NCBI GenBank assembly: GCA_025403435.1
Contig: CM046345.1
Coordinates: forward strand, 2,666,001 to 2,730,000
From: Artocarpus heterophyllus
Taxonomy: Eukaryota; Streptophyta; Magnoliopsida; Rosales; Moraceae
DNA: 64,000 nucleotides
Direction of reading: 5' to 3'
The notes beneath the pieces are model-generated. The model was not told the origin of the DNA, did no database searches, and saw nothing but the letters and a program-made list of their open reading frames with translations. Below are positions 1-13,223 of this stretch, piece after piece. How positions within the stretch are numbered: position 1 is the first letter of the stretch; each line of letters starts with the position of its first letter. A program made the position numbers and the translations under genes.

Positions 1-603
1 AGAACAGTCTACTCGTCAAATCAAAACACCAGTTTACTTTTACCTAGGCAAACCATGATATCACCACCGTAGTGGCCCAGCTGGGTTTTGGGACCTGCCC
101 CCAAGGTCGATCACGACCCGATCTCTGATATGGCATCATGCCCATGTGTTTATTATCATTATCATTCAAAACCCAATTACCGAGTGTTGTCAATTACATT
201 CATTATGAAATTCATTTCATGTCACGGTATATAAAAAATATAACCGATAAAACCATTTTCAAACAACCGTTGAAAACATTTTGATAGAAATCCTTTTCAA
301 AGCCAAATCATTTCAAAACCAGGCTACCAAAGAAATAGGATAGAAGTCCTACCTCAGTACTCGTGCCGGTACCCCACACCGTAATCCCGATCCGCTATAC
401 GTTAGCTCCACGGAACCACGAACAATCCTAGATACAAACTAAGTCAATCAATATCTAGTTCGAGACATTCTATGTTACTAAATCATTTCATGATGTCCTA
501 GTGTGCCATTTGTATCATTAAAATCATCCTATAAGGTTGGGATTTAAATCAGGGTTCAAAACAATGAAATCGGGTAAAAATCACAAAATTTTCCATGCCT
601 CGG

Positions 604-771
604 TCGGCCTGCCGGACGCCCTGCTTCGACCTGCCGAACTGTACAGTTCGGCCTGCCGGAAGCAAAGTTCGGCCTGCCGAACATTTCCCCAGATTCGGCC
701 TGCCGGTCGGAAGAACACCGGCCTGCCGATCATCACTCCGGCCTGCCGAACATAAACTTCGGCCTGCCGAA
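604..771 (-). repeat. TCGGCCTGCCGA motif cluster in LTR1
   Basis: About eight copies of a (T)TCGGCCTGCCGA(A)-type motif, each an inverted repeat TCGGC/GCCGA around CT, at roughly 18-26 bp spacing with unrelated spacers. Some copies vary at one or two bases. In element (minus) sense it reads TCGGCAGGCCGA and lies about 560-720 bp downstream of the candidate promoter. Confidence 0.9.
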
Positions 772-1325
772 CTGGGAAGATCCAGAAATCCCAGCCACGG
801 GTTTCTCGATCCCCAAAATCCAAATCTTGTTTCTAACCTGTTTTTCTCAAATCCCAGGCATGAAAAACAACTATAATTGATAGAAAAACATTCTAGAACA
901 TGTTTGGGATCATTTAAACAACATTTAAACTCAAAATCCTCAAAAATCCGAAAATGAGAAAAAGAGGAGAAAAATGAAAATCTTGAATCCAATCCGTTTT
1001 TCTTCAATCTAGGTTTAGATTCTGGTTGTTCTAAGCTCATTTAACACAAATCCACGGTTTTCTAAGCTAAAACAAACTTAGATTTCAAAAACACACAAAA
1101 TCAAAAATTTTGTAAAAAGTTTAAAAATTTCGAATCTAACCTCGAATCGAAGCTTCAATCCGCGTTCTCGGTTGCCGAATCACGTCCCCGAGCTTCCTCC
1201 TTGCTGTTCCGAAGCTTGGATTCGAATGGAAATCAAAATTTTTTTTTTTTTGAAGAAATTGAGAGAGAGAGAGGGACTGCCGAGAGAGACCAAGAGAGAG
1301 GAGAGAGAGAGAGAAGAGAGAAATA

Positions 1326-1336
1326 AATAGAGAAAG
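1326..1336 (-). promoter_or_regulatory. Candidate gypsy LTR TATA element
   Basis: On the minus strand CTATTTATTTC is followed directly by a long pyrimidine tract (CTCTTCTCTC...), the usual look of a plant core promoter with a Y-patch. The same arrangement recurs in LTR2, LTR3 and the more distant gypsy C LTR (near 24860), which argues for function. The TATA is not canonical and no transcript start can be seen. Confidence 0.45.
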
Positions 1337-1603
1337 TCGGTGGGCGGTTTTACTGTGCGAAAACCATGTGCCGCCCACGGTTTTGTAAAACAGAGTATTT
1401 TTAACATTTTACAAATTGTTGTGTTTTAAAACTCAAAATATCATTTTAAATCAACAAGGAATCTTTTGAACACATCAATTTAACAAAACAACCAAAAACT
1501 AAAAATCCAACCAAATAATCTAATTAAAGTTAAAACTTTAATTATGGCACACTAATTCATCATTTACATTACATTAATATTAAATAAATTTCGGGACGTT
1601 ACA

Positions 1604-1620
1604 GCTCTCCACCCCTTAAA
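1604..1620 (-). other. Polypurine tract of gypsy A
   Basis: Minus-strand AAGGGGTGGAGAG lies directly against the 3' LTR start. This is the plus-strand DNA priming site expected at this place in a gypsy element. Confidence 0.8.
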
Positions 1621-1651
1621 GAAATTTCGTCCTCGAAATTTACAACTCATC

Positions 1652-4600
1652 TCAAAAGCAAAACAAATGCGGATATGACTCCCGCATACTCGACTCTAAT
1701 TCCCAAGTGGCTTCATCAACACCGTGATGCTGCCACACGACCTTCACCAACGGTATCTCACGACGACGCAAGCTAATCACTTTCCGGTCGATAATCTGAA
1801 TCGGCACTTCTTCGTACGTCGTATCCTCCTGAACCTGCACATCGCGAAACGATACTATCTTACCCTGCTCAGGTGGACACTTCCTAAGCATAGACACATG
1901 AAACACATCGTGCACATGAGAAAGTTCGGGCGGAAGATCAAGCCGATAAGCGACCACACCAACACGCTGAGTGATCTCGAACGGCCCAATATACATCGGC
2001 GCGAGCTTCCCACTCACTCCGAACCGCATAGTTCCCTTACGAGGTGAATTCTAAAGGTCCAACCGCGAATTCTAAAGGTCTACGTCTCCTATCTGCATAG
2101 CTCTTCTGCCGACTCTGAGCTGCTCTCAATCGATTCCGAATCACCGCGACTTTTTTGTTGCTGTCACGAATCTCATCTGGCCCAAGAATAACTCTATCTT
2201 CCGGCTCGGCCCAACACACAGGTGACCGACACGGTCACCCATACAATGCCTCAAATGGTGCCATACCGATACTCGCCTGATAACTGTTGTTGTACGCGAA
2301 CTCCGCCAAATGCAACCATTGCTTCCAATTCCCGCCGAAGTCCAACGCACAAGCACGCAACATATCCTCGAGAACCTGAATAACCCGCTCAGACTGCCCA
2401 TCAGTCTGAGGATGAAATGCCGTACTGAAGTTCAAATCCGTACCCAAAGCCTCCTGAAAACTCCTCCAGTACTTAGCATTAAACCTGGTGTCTCGATCAG
2501 AGGTGATGGACAAAGGAACTCCATGCCACCTCACAATGTTCTGCATATACAGCTCCCCGAGAATCTTCCTGGAACACGTCGACCTAAACGGAATGAAATG
2601 CGCCGATTTCGTCAACCTGTCGACCACAACCCAAACTGCATCATGCCGCTGCTCCGTCCTCGGCAAACCTGTGAGGAAATCCATCGTCACATGCTCCCAT
2701 TTCCACCCTGGAATAGGAAGCGGCTGAAGCTGACCTGCAGGCTTCTGATGCTCGGCTTTCACCTGAAGACACGTCGAACACTTGGCCACGTACTCGCGAA
2801 CATCTTTCTTCATGCCTCTCCACCAATAGTGCCTCTTCAAATCACGATACATCTTGGTGCTCCCCGGATGAATAGCAAACTGAGACCTATGAGCTTCGTC
2901 TAGAACGGCTTTCGTCACCTCGGTGATAACTGGAACTGCAAGACGCTCCCGGAAGTACAACGATCCATCCGCATGCACGCTCCATTCCTCGAACTGCTCC
3001 CCGTTCTGAATTCGCGACCAAATCCCCTGCAAATGTCGATCCTGCCATTGACCTTGCTTCACCATCCGAACAAGAGCTGGAGTCGCTTCCACATGATATA
3101 ACAAAACTCGATCACCGTCTTCATGATACTGTAGCCGATACTCACTCACTGTCGCATCCCTGCTCCAGTCCTCAAAAATCAAACAAGCGAGAATCCCTGA
3201 AGACTTCCTGCTAAGCGCGTCCGCGACCACATTAGCTCTTCCGGGATGATACTGCAACGCGAAATCATAATCCTCCATGTACTCCACCCATCTGCGCTGC
3301 CTCAAGTTGAGATCCCTTTGAGTGAACAAATGCCTCAAACTCTTGTGATCGGAGAAGACCTGAAACGATGCTCCATACAAGTAACATCTCCAAATCTTCA
3401 GCGCGTAAATCACCGCTGCAAGCTCTAAATCGTGAGTAGGATAATTCCGCTCGTGAGGTCGTAGCTGTCTCGATCTGTACGCAACCACACGACCATGCTG
3501 CATCAACACGCATCCAAGTCCGCGCCCTGAAGCATCAGCATAAACCTCATACGGCTCGTCAATACTAGGAATAACTAATACTGGAGCTGAAGTCAACCGG
3601 TTCTTCAATTCCTGAAAAGCAGACTCATAGTCTTCATCCCACTCAAACCTGACGTTTTTCTTGGTCAACCTCGTCAACGGAGCTGCAATCTTCGAAAAGT
3701 CCTTTACAAATTTCCTGTAATATCCAGCAAGACCTAAGAAGCTGCGAATCTCCGCTACATTCCTTGGTCGTTCCCACTCCAATATAGCTTCAATCTTGGA
3801 CGGATCCACTGAAATACCATGCTCCGAAATGACATGACCCAGAAATTTGACCTCAGTCAACCAGAACTCACACTTTTCCCTCTTAGCATACAACTGGTGC
3901 TCCCGCAGAGTCTGAAGCACGATCCGAAGATGCTGCTCATGCTCCTCCCATGTCTTAGAATACACTAGAATATCATCGATGAACACGATCACAAACTGAT
4001 CCAGATACGGCCTAAATATCCTGTTCATCAAATCCATAAAAGCTGTTGGAGCATTCGTCAACCCGAAAGACATAACCAGAAACTCGAAGTGCCCATACCG
4101 AGTCCTAAAAGCTGTCTTGGGAATATCCTCTTCCTTGATTCTGAGCTGATGATAACCTGACCGCAAATCAATCTTCGAGAAGTATCGCGAACCTCCCAAC
4201 TGATCAAATAGCTCATCAATCCTAGGCAAAGGATACTTGTTCTTCACCGTAACACGATTCAGCTGCCGATAATCCACACATAACCTGAGAGTCCCATCGT
4301 GCTTCTTAGCGAACAAAACTGGTGCTCCCCACGGAGATGTGCTATTCTGAATATATCCTTTATCAGCAAGCTCCTGAAGTTGCTTCCTCAATTCCTTCAT
4401 TTCTGCCGGCGCCATCCGATAAGGTGCCATAGAAATCGATGATGTCCCTGGAAACAACTCGATACCAAACTCAATCTCCCGATGCGGTGGTAACCCTGAT
4501 AACTCGTCGGGGAAGACATCCTCGAACTCACCAACCACCGGAATCGCTACACTACTCGAAACATAGGGCTCGCAATCTAGATTGGCAAGAAAAGCAAAAC

Positions 4601-6229
4601 AATCTAGATTCCTTCGCCCTCCTAGACATGACTTCATGAGACGCTCACTCATTAGCCAATCACCACCACCCTGGTAAGTGATTACCGTTCCCCTATCAGA
4701 CACTAGGGTCACTTTTCTAAGTTGGCAGTCCACAACTGCACTATACCTGGACAACCAGTCCATCCCTAAAATCACATCATAGGAACTCATGGGGAGTATA
4801 ATCAAATCACTTTTCAAAATCTCATCCCCAATCTTTATTTTACAAGATTTACACATACAATTCACACACACCCGCCCCAAGGGAGAAGTTATAACTAGGG
4901 GTTCCTTAAACTCTTCTACCTCTAATCCCAAGGCATGTACAAAGGAACTCGAAATGAGAGAATGAGAGGCACCGGTATCAAATAAAACGCGAGCTAAAGA
5001 TCTGGAAACCAAAACCATACCATCGACAACCGCGTTACCAATCTGAGAATCTGACCCTCCAGATGCCATTGCATGAACCTGCACTGGCGCCTTCCCTTTT
5101 CCTCTACCGACATTGCTGGGTCCTGCATTACTCGGCCGATACTGCTGAGATGGAGATGACTGCACACTACCTGTACTCGGAACTCTATACTGAGGAACAC
5201 TGCGCTGAAAATACTGCGGCTGCTGTCCCCGTGCCGGATATGAGAATTGCTGAGGAGAAAACTGCGGATACTGCAACTGCGGGTACTGCGGAGGCGGAGG
5301 TAGGGTCTGAGGCTGAGGCTGAGACGAACGACTGGCATCCTCCCCGGTCTGCGATCCAAGACGAGCACTCCTGATCGGGCAATTCCTCTTGATGTGTCCG
5401 GGCTGCTGACAGAAATGACAATGAAAGCTGTAGGGATTGCTGCGCCCGCTGCCAGACGAACTGCTACTGCCACTGGTCGCACCGCCTTGCTTGCCTTTCC
5501 CCGGAGCTGGACGACTACTGGTGCTCTTCCTGCCACTCCTCTGCGGTCCTCCTGAAGCCTTGGCTCGGTCCTCACAATACTGCACGTAATCATTCTCCAC
5601 GGAGATCGCCGACGACACAAGCTCTCCGAAACCCCTAAGCCGTAGAGCAACCAACTGCCGTCGAATAGGAGCCTTGAGTCCTTCTTGGAACTTGATGCAT
5701 TTCTCACGCTCCGATGCCACAGCTGATGGAGCAAACCTAGCCAACTCGCTAAACTTTGCCTCATACTCCCGAAATGACATATCACCCTGCTGCAATCTAT
5801 AAAACTCAGCTGCCTTCTGATCTCTATATCCCTGCGGAAAATACCGATCATAGAACAGCTCCTCGAACTTGTCCCAACCGATATCGCCACCGCGCTCCAG
5901 ACGCTTAGTTTGTTTCCACCAGGTGTTAGCGCCACCCTCGAGCTTATACGCCGCAAACTCCACACGATACTCCTCAGGCACACCAAGGGTATCAAGATGC
6001 TTCAAGATCGAATCCAACCAATACTCTGCTAACTGCGGATCCCCATTGCCATCAAAAGTAGGAATAGACGCCCGCCGAAATTCTTAAAGAAAGCATGCCG
6101 ACTACCAACACTGGAGTCTTCCGGTCTAGTCCTGGCTGCCATCTGCCGAAAAGCCGCAATCATAGACCTCATCAGGCCCTCATCATTTTCGAACTCGGCG
6201 TCAGCTGTCGAACGACGTCTAGGTGCCAT
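1652..6229 (-). pseudogene. gag-pol polyprotein of gypsy A, nearly intact
   Basis: Single Gag-Pol frame of a chromovirus. The start at 6229 (MAPRRRS) matches copy B. A 1-nt deletion near 6083 breaks the frame after about 50 residues; the main frame then runs 6017-2235 (1260 aa). Numbered from 6017: Gag core 1-120, zinc knuckle [14 protein letters not shown] at 200-213, protease DTGA at 347-350, RT FIDD at 679-682, RNase H first Asp (YADASG) near 828, integrase D1113, D1174, E1210 (D-X60-D-X35-E). A TGA at 2235-2237 replaces the CGA read in B, a CpG-type C-to-T change. The integrase C-terminus and chromodomain ([12 protein letters not shown]) continue at 2219-2037 and 2029-1652, separated by a local rearrangement near 2045. 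With at least three lesions it cannot make full Gag-Pol. Confidence 0.92.
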
Positions 6230-6319
6230 TCTCTCACTTCTGAAAACAAAATTTGGACTGTCAGAGGTATTTCATTGTCAAACCTATGTGTGCACAATTC
6301 CCAAGGTTCATAACCTTGA

Positions 6320-6331
6320 GCTCTGATACCA
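6320..6331 (-). other. Primer binding site of gypsy A
   Basis: Minus-strand TGGTATCAGAGC lies 3 nt from the LTR2 end. This is the classical complement to the initiator Met-tRNA 3' end and marks LTR2 as the 5' LTR of A. Only about 90 bp separate it from the Gag start. Confidence 0.9.
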
Positions 6332-6334
6332 TTC

Positions 6335-8485
6335 TGTCACGCCCCGGAGTACGGGAGGTGACGTGGCGGAATATTTAGATTTATTTAAAAGAGAATTTAA
6401 TTGAAATTAAGGGTTTAAAAATCCAATTAAGCAAGAATTAAAGAGATTTTTCCACCACATTTGATAAAGAATTTAAAATCATTAAGCAAATAACAATAAT
6501 TGAATAAAAACCGCGAATATGGGTTCCACAACCCACAACTTGTGCACACACATGGTTCTGACAATATCACAAATACAATTACAGTCCAAGTACCAATAAA
6601 GTTAAGTCTTACATGCCTTGATTAATAAATACAGAATGTAAATCAATTCTCCTATTGCTCCTGAGTTCGGTCCGAAGAATCTTCTCCAAACCTAAATGGG
6701 AAACCACCTAGAAGGGGGAATTTAAAACAATAAAACGTGAGCGAAAGGCTCAGTAGGACTAAGTTTTATAAAATGATTTAATGCAAAGAAACATAACATT
6801 ATCAGGAGTTATATAGAAAGGGAACTTGAATAAATAAATAAATAAATTGAGTAGAACCGTTCTGACACAGAACAGTCTACTCGTCAAATCAAAACACCAG
6901 TTTACTTTTACCTAGGCAAACCATGATATCACCACCGTAGTGGCCCAGCTGGGTTTTGGGACCTGCCCCCAAGGTCGATCACGACCCGATCTCTGATATG
7001 GCATCATGCCCATGTGTTTATTATCATTATCATTCAAAACCCAATTACCGAGTGTTGTCAATTACATTCATTATGAAATTCATTTCATGTCACGGTATAT
7101 AAAAATATAACCGATAAAACCATTTTCAAACAACCGTTGAAAACATTTTGATAGAAATCCTTTTCAAAGCCAAATCATTTCAAAACCAGGCTACCAAAGA
7201 AATAGGATAGAAGTCCTACCTCAGTACTCGTGCCGGTACCCCACACCGTAATCCCGATCCGCTATACGTTAGCTCCACGGAACCACGAACAATCCTAGAT
7301 ACAAACTAAGTCAATCAATATCTAGTTCGAGACATTCTATGTTACTAAATCATTTCATGATGTCCTAGTGTGCCATTTGTATCATTAAAATCATCCTATA
7401 AGGTTGGGATTTAAATCAGGGTTCAAAACAATGAAATCGGGTAAAAATCACAAAATTTTCCATGCCTCGGTCGGCCTGCCGGACGCCCTGCTTCGACCTG
7501 CCGAACTGTACAGTTCGGCCTGCCGGAAGCAAAGTTCGGCCTGTCCGAACATTTCCCCAGATTCGGCCTGCCGGTCGGAAGAACACCGGCCTGCCGATCA
7601 TCACTCCGGCCTGCCGAACATAACTTCGGCCTGCCGAACTGGGAAGATCCAGAAATCCCAGCCACGGGTTTCTCGATCCCCAAAATCCAAATCTTGTTTC
7701 TAACCTGTTTTTCTCAAATCCCAGGCATGAAAAACAACTATAATTGATAGAAAAACATTCTAGAACATGTTTGGGATCATTTAAACAACATTTAAACTCA
7801 AAATCCTCAAAAATCCGAAAATGAGAAAAAGAGGAGAAAAATGAAAATCTTGAATCCAATCCGTTTTTCTTCAATCTAGGTTTAGATTCTAGTTGTTCTA
7901 AGCTCATTTAACACAAATCCACGGTTTTCTAAGCTAAAACAAACTTAGATTTCAAAAACACACAAAATCGAAAATTTTGTAAAAAGTTTAGAAATTTCGA
8001 ATCTAACCTCGAATCGAAGCTTCAATCCGCGTTCTCGGTCGCCGAATCACGTCCCCGAGCTTCCTCCTTGCTGTTCCGAAGCTTGGATTCGAATGGAAAT
8101 CAAAATTTTTTTGAAGAAATTAGAGAGAGAGAGGGAGGCTGCCGAGAGACAAAAGAGAGGAGAGAGAGAGAACTCGTGAGAGTGAAGAGAGAGAGAAGAG
8201 AGAAATAAATAGAGAAAGTCGGTGGACGGTTTTACTGTGCGAAAACCATGTGCCGCCCACGGTTTTGTAAAACATAGTATTTTTAGCATTTTACAAATTG
8301 TTGTGTTTTAAAACTCAAAACATCATTTTAAATCAACAAGAAATCTTTTGAACACATCAATTTAACAAAACAACCAAAAACTAAAAACCCAACCAAATAA
8401 TCTAATTAAAGTTAAAACTTTAATTATGGCACACTAATTCATCATTTACATTACATTAATATTAAATAAATTTCGGGACGTTACA
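6335..8485 (-). repeat. LTR2, shared central LTR (2151 bp)
   Basis: Plus-strand ends are tgtcacgcc...gggacgttaca, so it is bounded TG...CA. It acts as 5' LTR for A (PBS on its left) and 3' LTR for B (polypurine tract on its right). Sharing one LTR between two internal regions defines the tandem array. It contains the GA tract (8130-8210) and the motif cluster. Confidence 0.93.
7471..7638 (-). repeat. TCGGCCTGCCGA motif cluster in LTR2
   Basis: Same eight-site arrangement as in LTR1; one copy has a 1-nt insertion (ggcctgtccgaac). Element sense reads TCGGCAGGCCGA. Confidence 0.9.
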
Positions 8486-8502
8486 GCTCTCCACCCCTTA
8501 AA
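8486..8502 (-). other. Polypurine tract of gypsy B
   Basis: Same minus-strand AAGGGGTGGAGAG as in A, directly abutting LTR2, which is therefore the 3' LTR of B. Confidence 0.8.
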
Positions 8503-8534
8503 GAAATTTCAGTCCTCGAAATTTACAACTCATC

Positions 8535-11500
8535 TCAAAAGCAAAACAAATGCGGATATGACTCCCGCATACCTCGACTCTAATTCCCAAGTGGCTTCAT
8601 CAACACCGTGATGCTGCCACACGACCTTACCAACGGTATCTCACGACGACGCAAGCTAATCACTTTCCGGTCGATAATCTGAATCGGCACTTCTTCGTAC
8701 GTCGTATCCTCCTGAACCTGCACATCGCGAAACGATACTATCTTACCCTGCTCAGGTGGACACTTCCTAAGCATAGACACATGAAACACATCGTGCACAT
8801 GAGAAAGTTCGGGCGGAAGATCAAGCCGATAAGCGACCACACCAACACGCTGAGTGATCTCGAACGGCCCAATATACATCGGCGCGAGCTTCCCACTCAC
8901 TCCGAACCGCATAGTTCCCTTACGAGGTGACACCCTCAAGAGAACAAAATCTCCAACCGCGAATTCTAAAGGTCTACGTCTCCTATCTGCAGTAGCTCTT
9001 CTGCCGACTCTGAGCTGCTCTCAATCGATTCCGAATCACCGCGACTTTTCTCGTTGCTGTCACGAATCTCATCTGGCCCAAGAATAACTCTATCTTCCGG
9101 CTCGGCCCAACACACAGGTGACCGACACGGTCGCCCATACAATGCCTCAAATGGTGCCATACCGATACTCGCCTGATAACTGTTGTTGTACGCGAACTCC
9201 GCCAAATGCAACCATTGCTTCCAATTCCCGCCGAAGTCCAACGCACAAGCACGCAACATATCCTCGAGAACCTGAATAACCCGCTCAGACTGCCCATCAG
9301 TCTGAGGATGAAACTGCCGTACTGAAGTTCAAATCCGTACCCAAAGCCTCCTGAAAACTTCTCCAGAACTTAGCATTAAACCTGGTGTCTCGATCAGAGG
9401 TGATGGACAAAGGAACTCCATGCAACCTCACAATGTTCTGCATATACAACTCCCCGAGAATCTTCCTGGAACACGTCGACCTAAACGGAATGAAATGCGC
9501 CGATTTCGTCAACCTGTCGACCTACAACCCAAACTGCATCATGCCGCTGCTCCGTCCTCGGCAAACCTGTGAGGAAATCCATCGTCACATGCTCCCATTT
9601 CCACCCTGGAATAGGAAGCGGCTGAAGCTGACCTGCAGGCTTCTGATGCTCAGCTTTCACCTGAAGACACGTCGAACACTTGGCCACGTACTCGCGAACA
9701 TCTTTCTTCATGCCTCTCCACCAATAGTGCCTCTTCAAATCACGATACATCTTGGTGCTCCCCGGATGAATAGCAAACTGAGACCTATGAGCTTCATCTA
9801 GAACGGCTTTCGTCACCTCGGCGATAACTGGAACTGCAAGACGCTCCTGGAAGTACAACGATCCATCTGCATGCACGCTCCATTCCTCGAACTGCTCTCC
9901 CGTTCTGAATCCGCGACCAAATCCCCTGCAAATGTCGATCCTGCCACTGACCTTGCTTCACCATCCGAACAAGAGCTGGAGTCGCTTCCACATGATACAA
10001 CAAAACTCGATCACCGTCTTCATGATACTGTAGCCGATACTCACTCACTGTCGCATCCCTGCTCCAGTCCTCAAAAATCAAACAAGCGAGAATCCCTGAA
10101 GACTTCCTGCTAAGCGCGTCCGCGACCACATTAGCTTTTCCGGGATGATACTGCAACGCGAAATCATAATCCTCCATGTACTCCACCCATCTGCGCTGCC
10201 TCAAGTTGAGATCCCTCTGAGTGAACAAATGCCTCAAACTCTTGTGATCGGAGAAGACCTGAAACGATGCTCCATACAAGTAACATCTCCAAATCTTCAG
10301 CGCGTAGATCACCGCTGCAAGCTCTAAATCGTGAGTAGGATAATTCCGCTCGTGAGGTCGTAGCTGTCTCGATCCGTACGCAACCACACGTCCATGCTGC
10401 ATCAACACGCATCCAAGTCCGCGCCCTGAAGCATCAGCATAAACCTCATACGGCTCGTCACTACTAGGAATAACTAATACTGGAGCTGAAGTCAACCGGT
10501 TCTTCAATTCCTGAAAAGCAGACTCACAGTCTTCATCCCACTCAAACCTGACGTTTTTCTTGGTCAACCTCGTCAACGGAGCTGCAATCTTCGAAAAGTC
10601 CTTTACAAATTTCCTGTAATATCCAGCAAGACCTAAGAAGCTGCGAATCTCTGCTACATTCCTTGGTCGTTCCCACTCCAATATAGCTTCAATCTTGGAC
10701 GGATCCACTGAAATACCATGCTCCGAAATGACATGACCCAGAAATTTGACCTCAGTCAACCAGAACTCACACTTTTCCCTCTTAGCATACAACTGGTGCT
10801 CCCGCAGAGTCTGAAGCACGATCCGAAGATGCTGCTCATGCTCCTCCCAAGTCTTAGAATACACAAGGATATCATCGATGAACACGATCACAAACTGATC
10901 CAGATACGGCCTAAATATCCTGTTCATCAAATCCATAAAAGCTGCTGGAGCATTCGTCAACCCGAAAGACATAACCAGAAACTCGAAGTGCCCATACCGA
11001 GTCCTAAAAGCTGTCTTGGGAATATCCTCTTCCTTGATTCTGAGCTGATGATAACCTGACCGCAAATCAATCTTCGAGAAGTATCGCGAACCTCCCAACT
11101 TATCAAATAGCTCATCAATCCTAGGCAAAGGATACTTGTTCTTCACCGTAACACGATTCAACTGCCGATAATCCACACATAACCTGAGAGTCCCATCGTG
11201 CTTCTTAGCGAACAAAACTGGTGCTCCCCACGGAGATGTGCTATTCCGAATATATCCCTTATCAGCAAGCTCCTGAAGTTGCTTCCTCAATTCCTTCATT
11301 TCTGCCGGCGCCATCCGATAAGGTGCCATAGAAATCGGTGATGTCCCTGGAAACAACTTGATACCGAACTCAATCTGTCGATGCGGTGGTAACCCTGATA
11401 ACTCGTCGGGGAAGACATCCTCGAACTCACCAACCACCAGAATCGCTACACCACTACTCGAAACATAGGGCTCGCAATCTAGATTGGCAAGAAAAGCAAA

Positions 11501-13133
11501 ACAATCTAGATTCCTTCGCCCTCCTAGACATGACTTCATGAGACGCTCACTCATTAGCCAATCACCACCACCCTGGTAAGTGATTACCTGTCCCCCTATC
11601 AGACACTAGGGTCACTTTTCTATGTTGGCAGTCCACAACTGCACTATACCTGGACAACCAGTCCATCCCTAAAATCACATCATAGGAACTCATGGGGAGT
11701 ACAATCAAATCACTTTTCAAAATCTCATCCCCAATCTTTATTTTACATGATTTACACATACAATTTACACACACCCGCCCCAAGGAGAAGTTATAACTAG
11801 GGGTTCATTAAACTCTTCTACTTCTAATCCCAAGGCATGTACAAAGGAACTCGAAATGAGAGAATGAGAGGCACCGGTATCAAATAAAACGCGAGCTAGA
11901 GATCTAGAAACCAAAACCATACCATCGACAACTGCGTTACCAATATGAGAATCTGACCCTCCAGATGCCATTGCATGAACCTGCACTGGCGCCTTCCCTT
12001 TTCCTCTACCGACATTGCTGGGTCCTGCATTACTCGGTCGATACTGCTGAGATGGAGATGACTGCACACTACCTGTACTCGGAGCTCTATACTGAGGAAC
12101 ATTGCGCTGAAAATACTGCGGCTGCTGTCCCCGTGCCGGATATGAGAATTGCTGAGGAGAAAACTGCGGATACTGCAACTGCGGGTACTGCGGAGGCGGA
12201 GGTAGGGTCTGAGGCTGAGGCTGAGACGAACGACTGGCATCCTCCCCGGTCTGCGATCCAAGACGAGCACTCCTGATCGGGCAATTCCTCTTGATGTGTC
12301 CGGGCTGCTGACAGAAATGACAATGAAAGCTGTAGGGATTGCTGCGCCCGCTGCCAGACGAACTGCTGCTGCCACTGGTCGCACCGCCTTGCTTGCCTTT
12401 CCCCGGAGCTGGACGACTACTGGTGCTCTTCCTGCCACTCCTCTGCGGTCCTCCTGAAGCCTTGGCTCGGTCCTCACAATACTGCACGTAATCATTCTCC
12501 ACGGAGATCGCCGACGACACAAGCTCTCCGAAACCCCTAAGCCGTAAAGCAACCAACTGCCACCGAATAGGAGCCTTGAGTCCTTCCTGAAACTTGATGC
12601 ATTTTCTCACGCTCCGATGCCACAGCTGATGGAGCAAACCTAGCCAACTCGCTAAACTTTGCCTCATACTCCCGAACTGACATATTACCCTGCTGCAATC
12701 TATAAAACTCAGCTGCCTTCTGATCTCTATATCCCTGCGGAAAATACCGATCATAGAACAGATCCTCGAACTTGTCCCAACCGATATCGCCACCGCGCTC
12801 CAGACGCTTAGTTTGTTTCCACCAGGTGTTAGCGCCACCCTCGAGCTTATACGCCGCAAACTCCACACGATACTCCTCAGGCACACCAAGGGTATCAAGA
12901 TGCTTCAAGATCGAATCCAACCAATACTCTGCTAACTGCGGATCCCCATTGCCATCAAAAGTCGGAATAGACGCCCGCCGAAATTCCTTAAAGAAAGCAT
13001 GCCGACTACCAACACTGGAGTCTTCCGGTCTAGTCCTGGCTGCCATCTGCCGGAAAGCCGCAATCATAGACCTCATCAGGCCCTCATCATTTCCGAACTC
13101 GGCGTCAGCTGTCGAACGACGTCTAGGTGCCAT
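8535..13133 (-). pseudogene. gag-pol polyprotein of gypsy B, frameshifted
   Basis: Same polyprotein as A and very similar in sequence, but cut into pieces by small indels. Gag starts at 13133 and is intact to about 12600, where an extra T shifts the frame. Gag C-terminus with zinc knuckle plus protease (DTGASHS) follow to about 11785, where a G is missing; another change lies near 11588. RT, RNase H and connection are open 11554 to about 9900 ([11 protein letters not shown] present). Integrase is split by single-nt changes near 9895, 9522 and 9312. The chromodomain piece is 8939-8580. B keeps the arginine codon that is a stop in A at 2237 and the base missing in A near 6083, so the two copies carry different lesions. 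Many lesions are 1-nt, so consensus error should be considered. Confidence 0.9.
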
Positions 13134-13223
13134 TCTCTCACTTCTGAAAACAAAATTTGGACTGTCAGAGGTATTTCATTGTCAAACCTATGTGTGCACA
13201 ATTCCCAAGGTTCATAACCTTGA

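Larger units (their letters stand above)
1..1603 (-). repeat. LTR1, 3' LTR of gypsy A (partial)
   Basis: Position 1 aligns with 6869 in LTR2, so about 534 bp of this LTR lie left of the window. In element sense it begins with TGTAACGTCCCG (reverse complement of the end at 1603). By eye it is closer to LTR2 than LTR3 is; for example, LTR1 and LTR2 read ggttttgggacctg where LTR3 reads ggtttcaggacctg. It carries a GA-rich tract (1258-1320), a candidate minus-strand promoter near 1328 and a TCGGCCTGCCGA cluster at 604-771. Open frames in it are chance translations of repeats. Confidence 0.93.

Noticed and set aside
604..771. CRISPR-like appearance of short repeats with similar spacing
   Set aside because: Repeats are only 12 bp, spacers are short and uneven, there are no cas genes and the setting is a plant LTR.
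537..1040. Open frames of 72-163 aa across the LTR motif clusters (also near 7404, 14311, 29254, 48631, 57561)
   Set aside because: They are translations of TCGGCCTGCCGA repeats in several frames and both strands, lie in non-coding LTR or leader, and have no domain.
4994..5995. 333-aa frame inside gypsy A gag-pol (and similar at 11896-12552)
   Set aside because: Shadow of the real polyprotein in another frame; no motif, and the true frame carries the zinc knuckle and protease.
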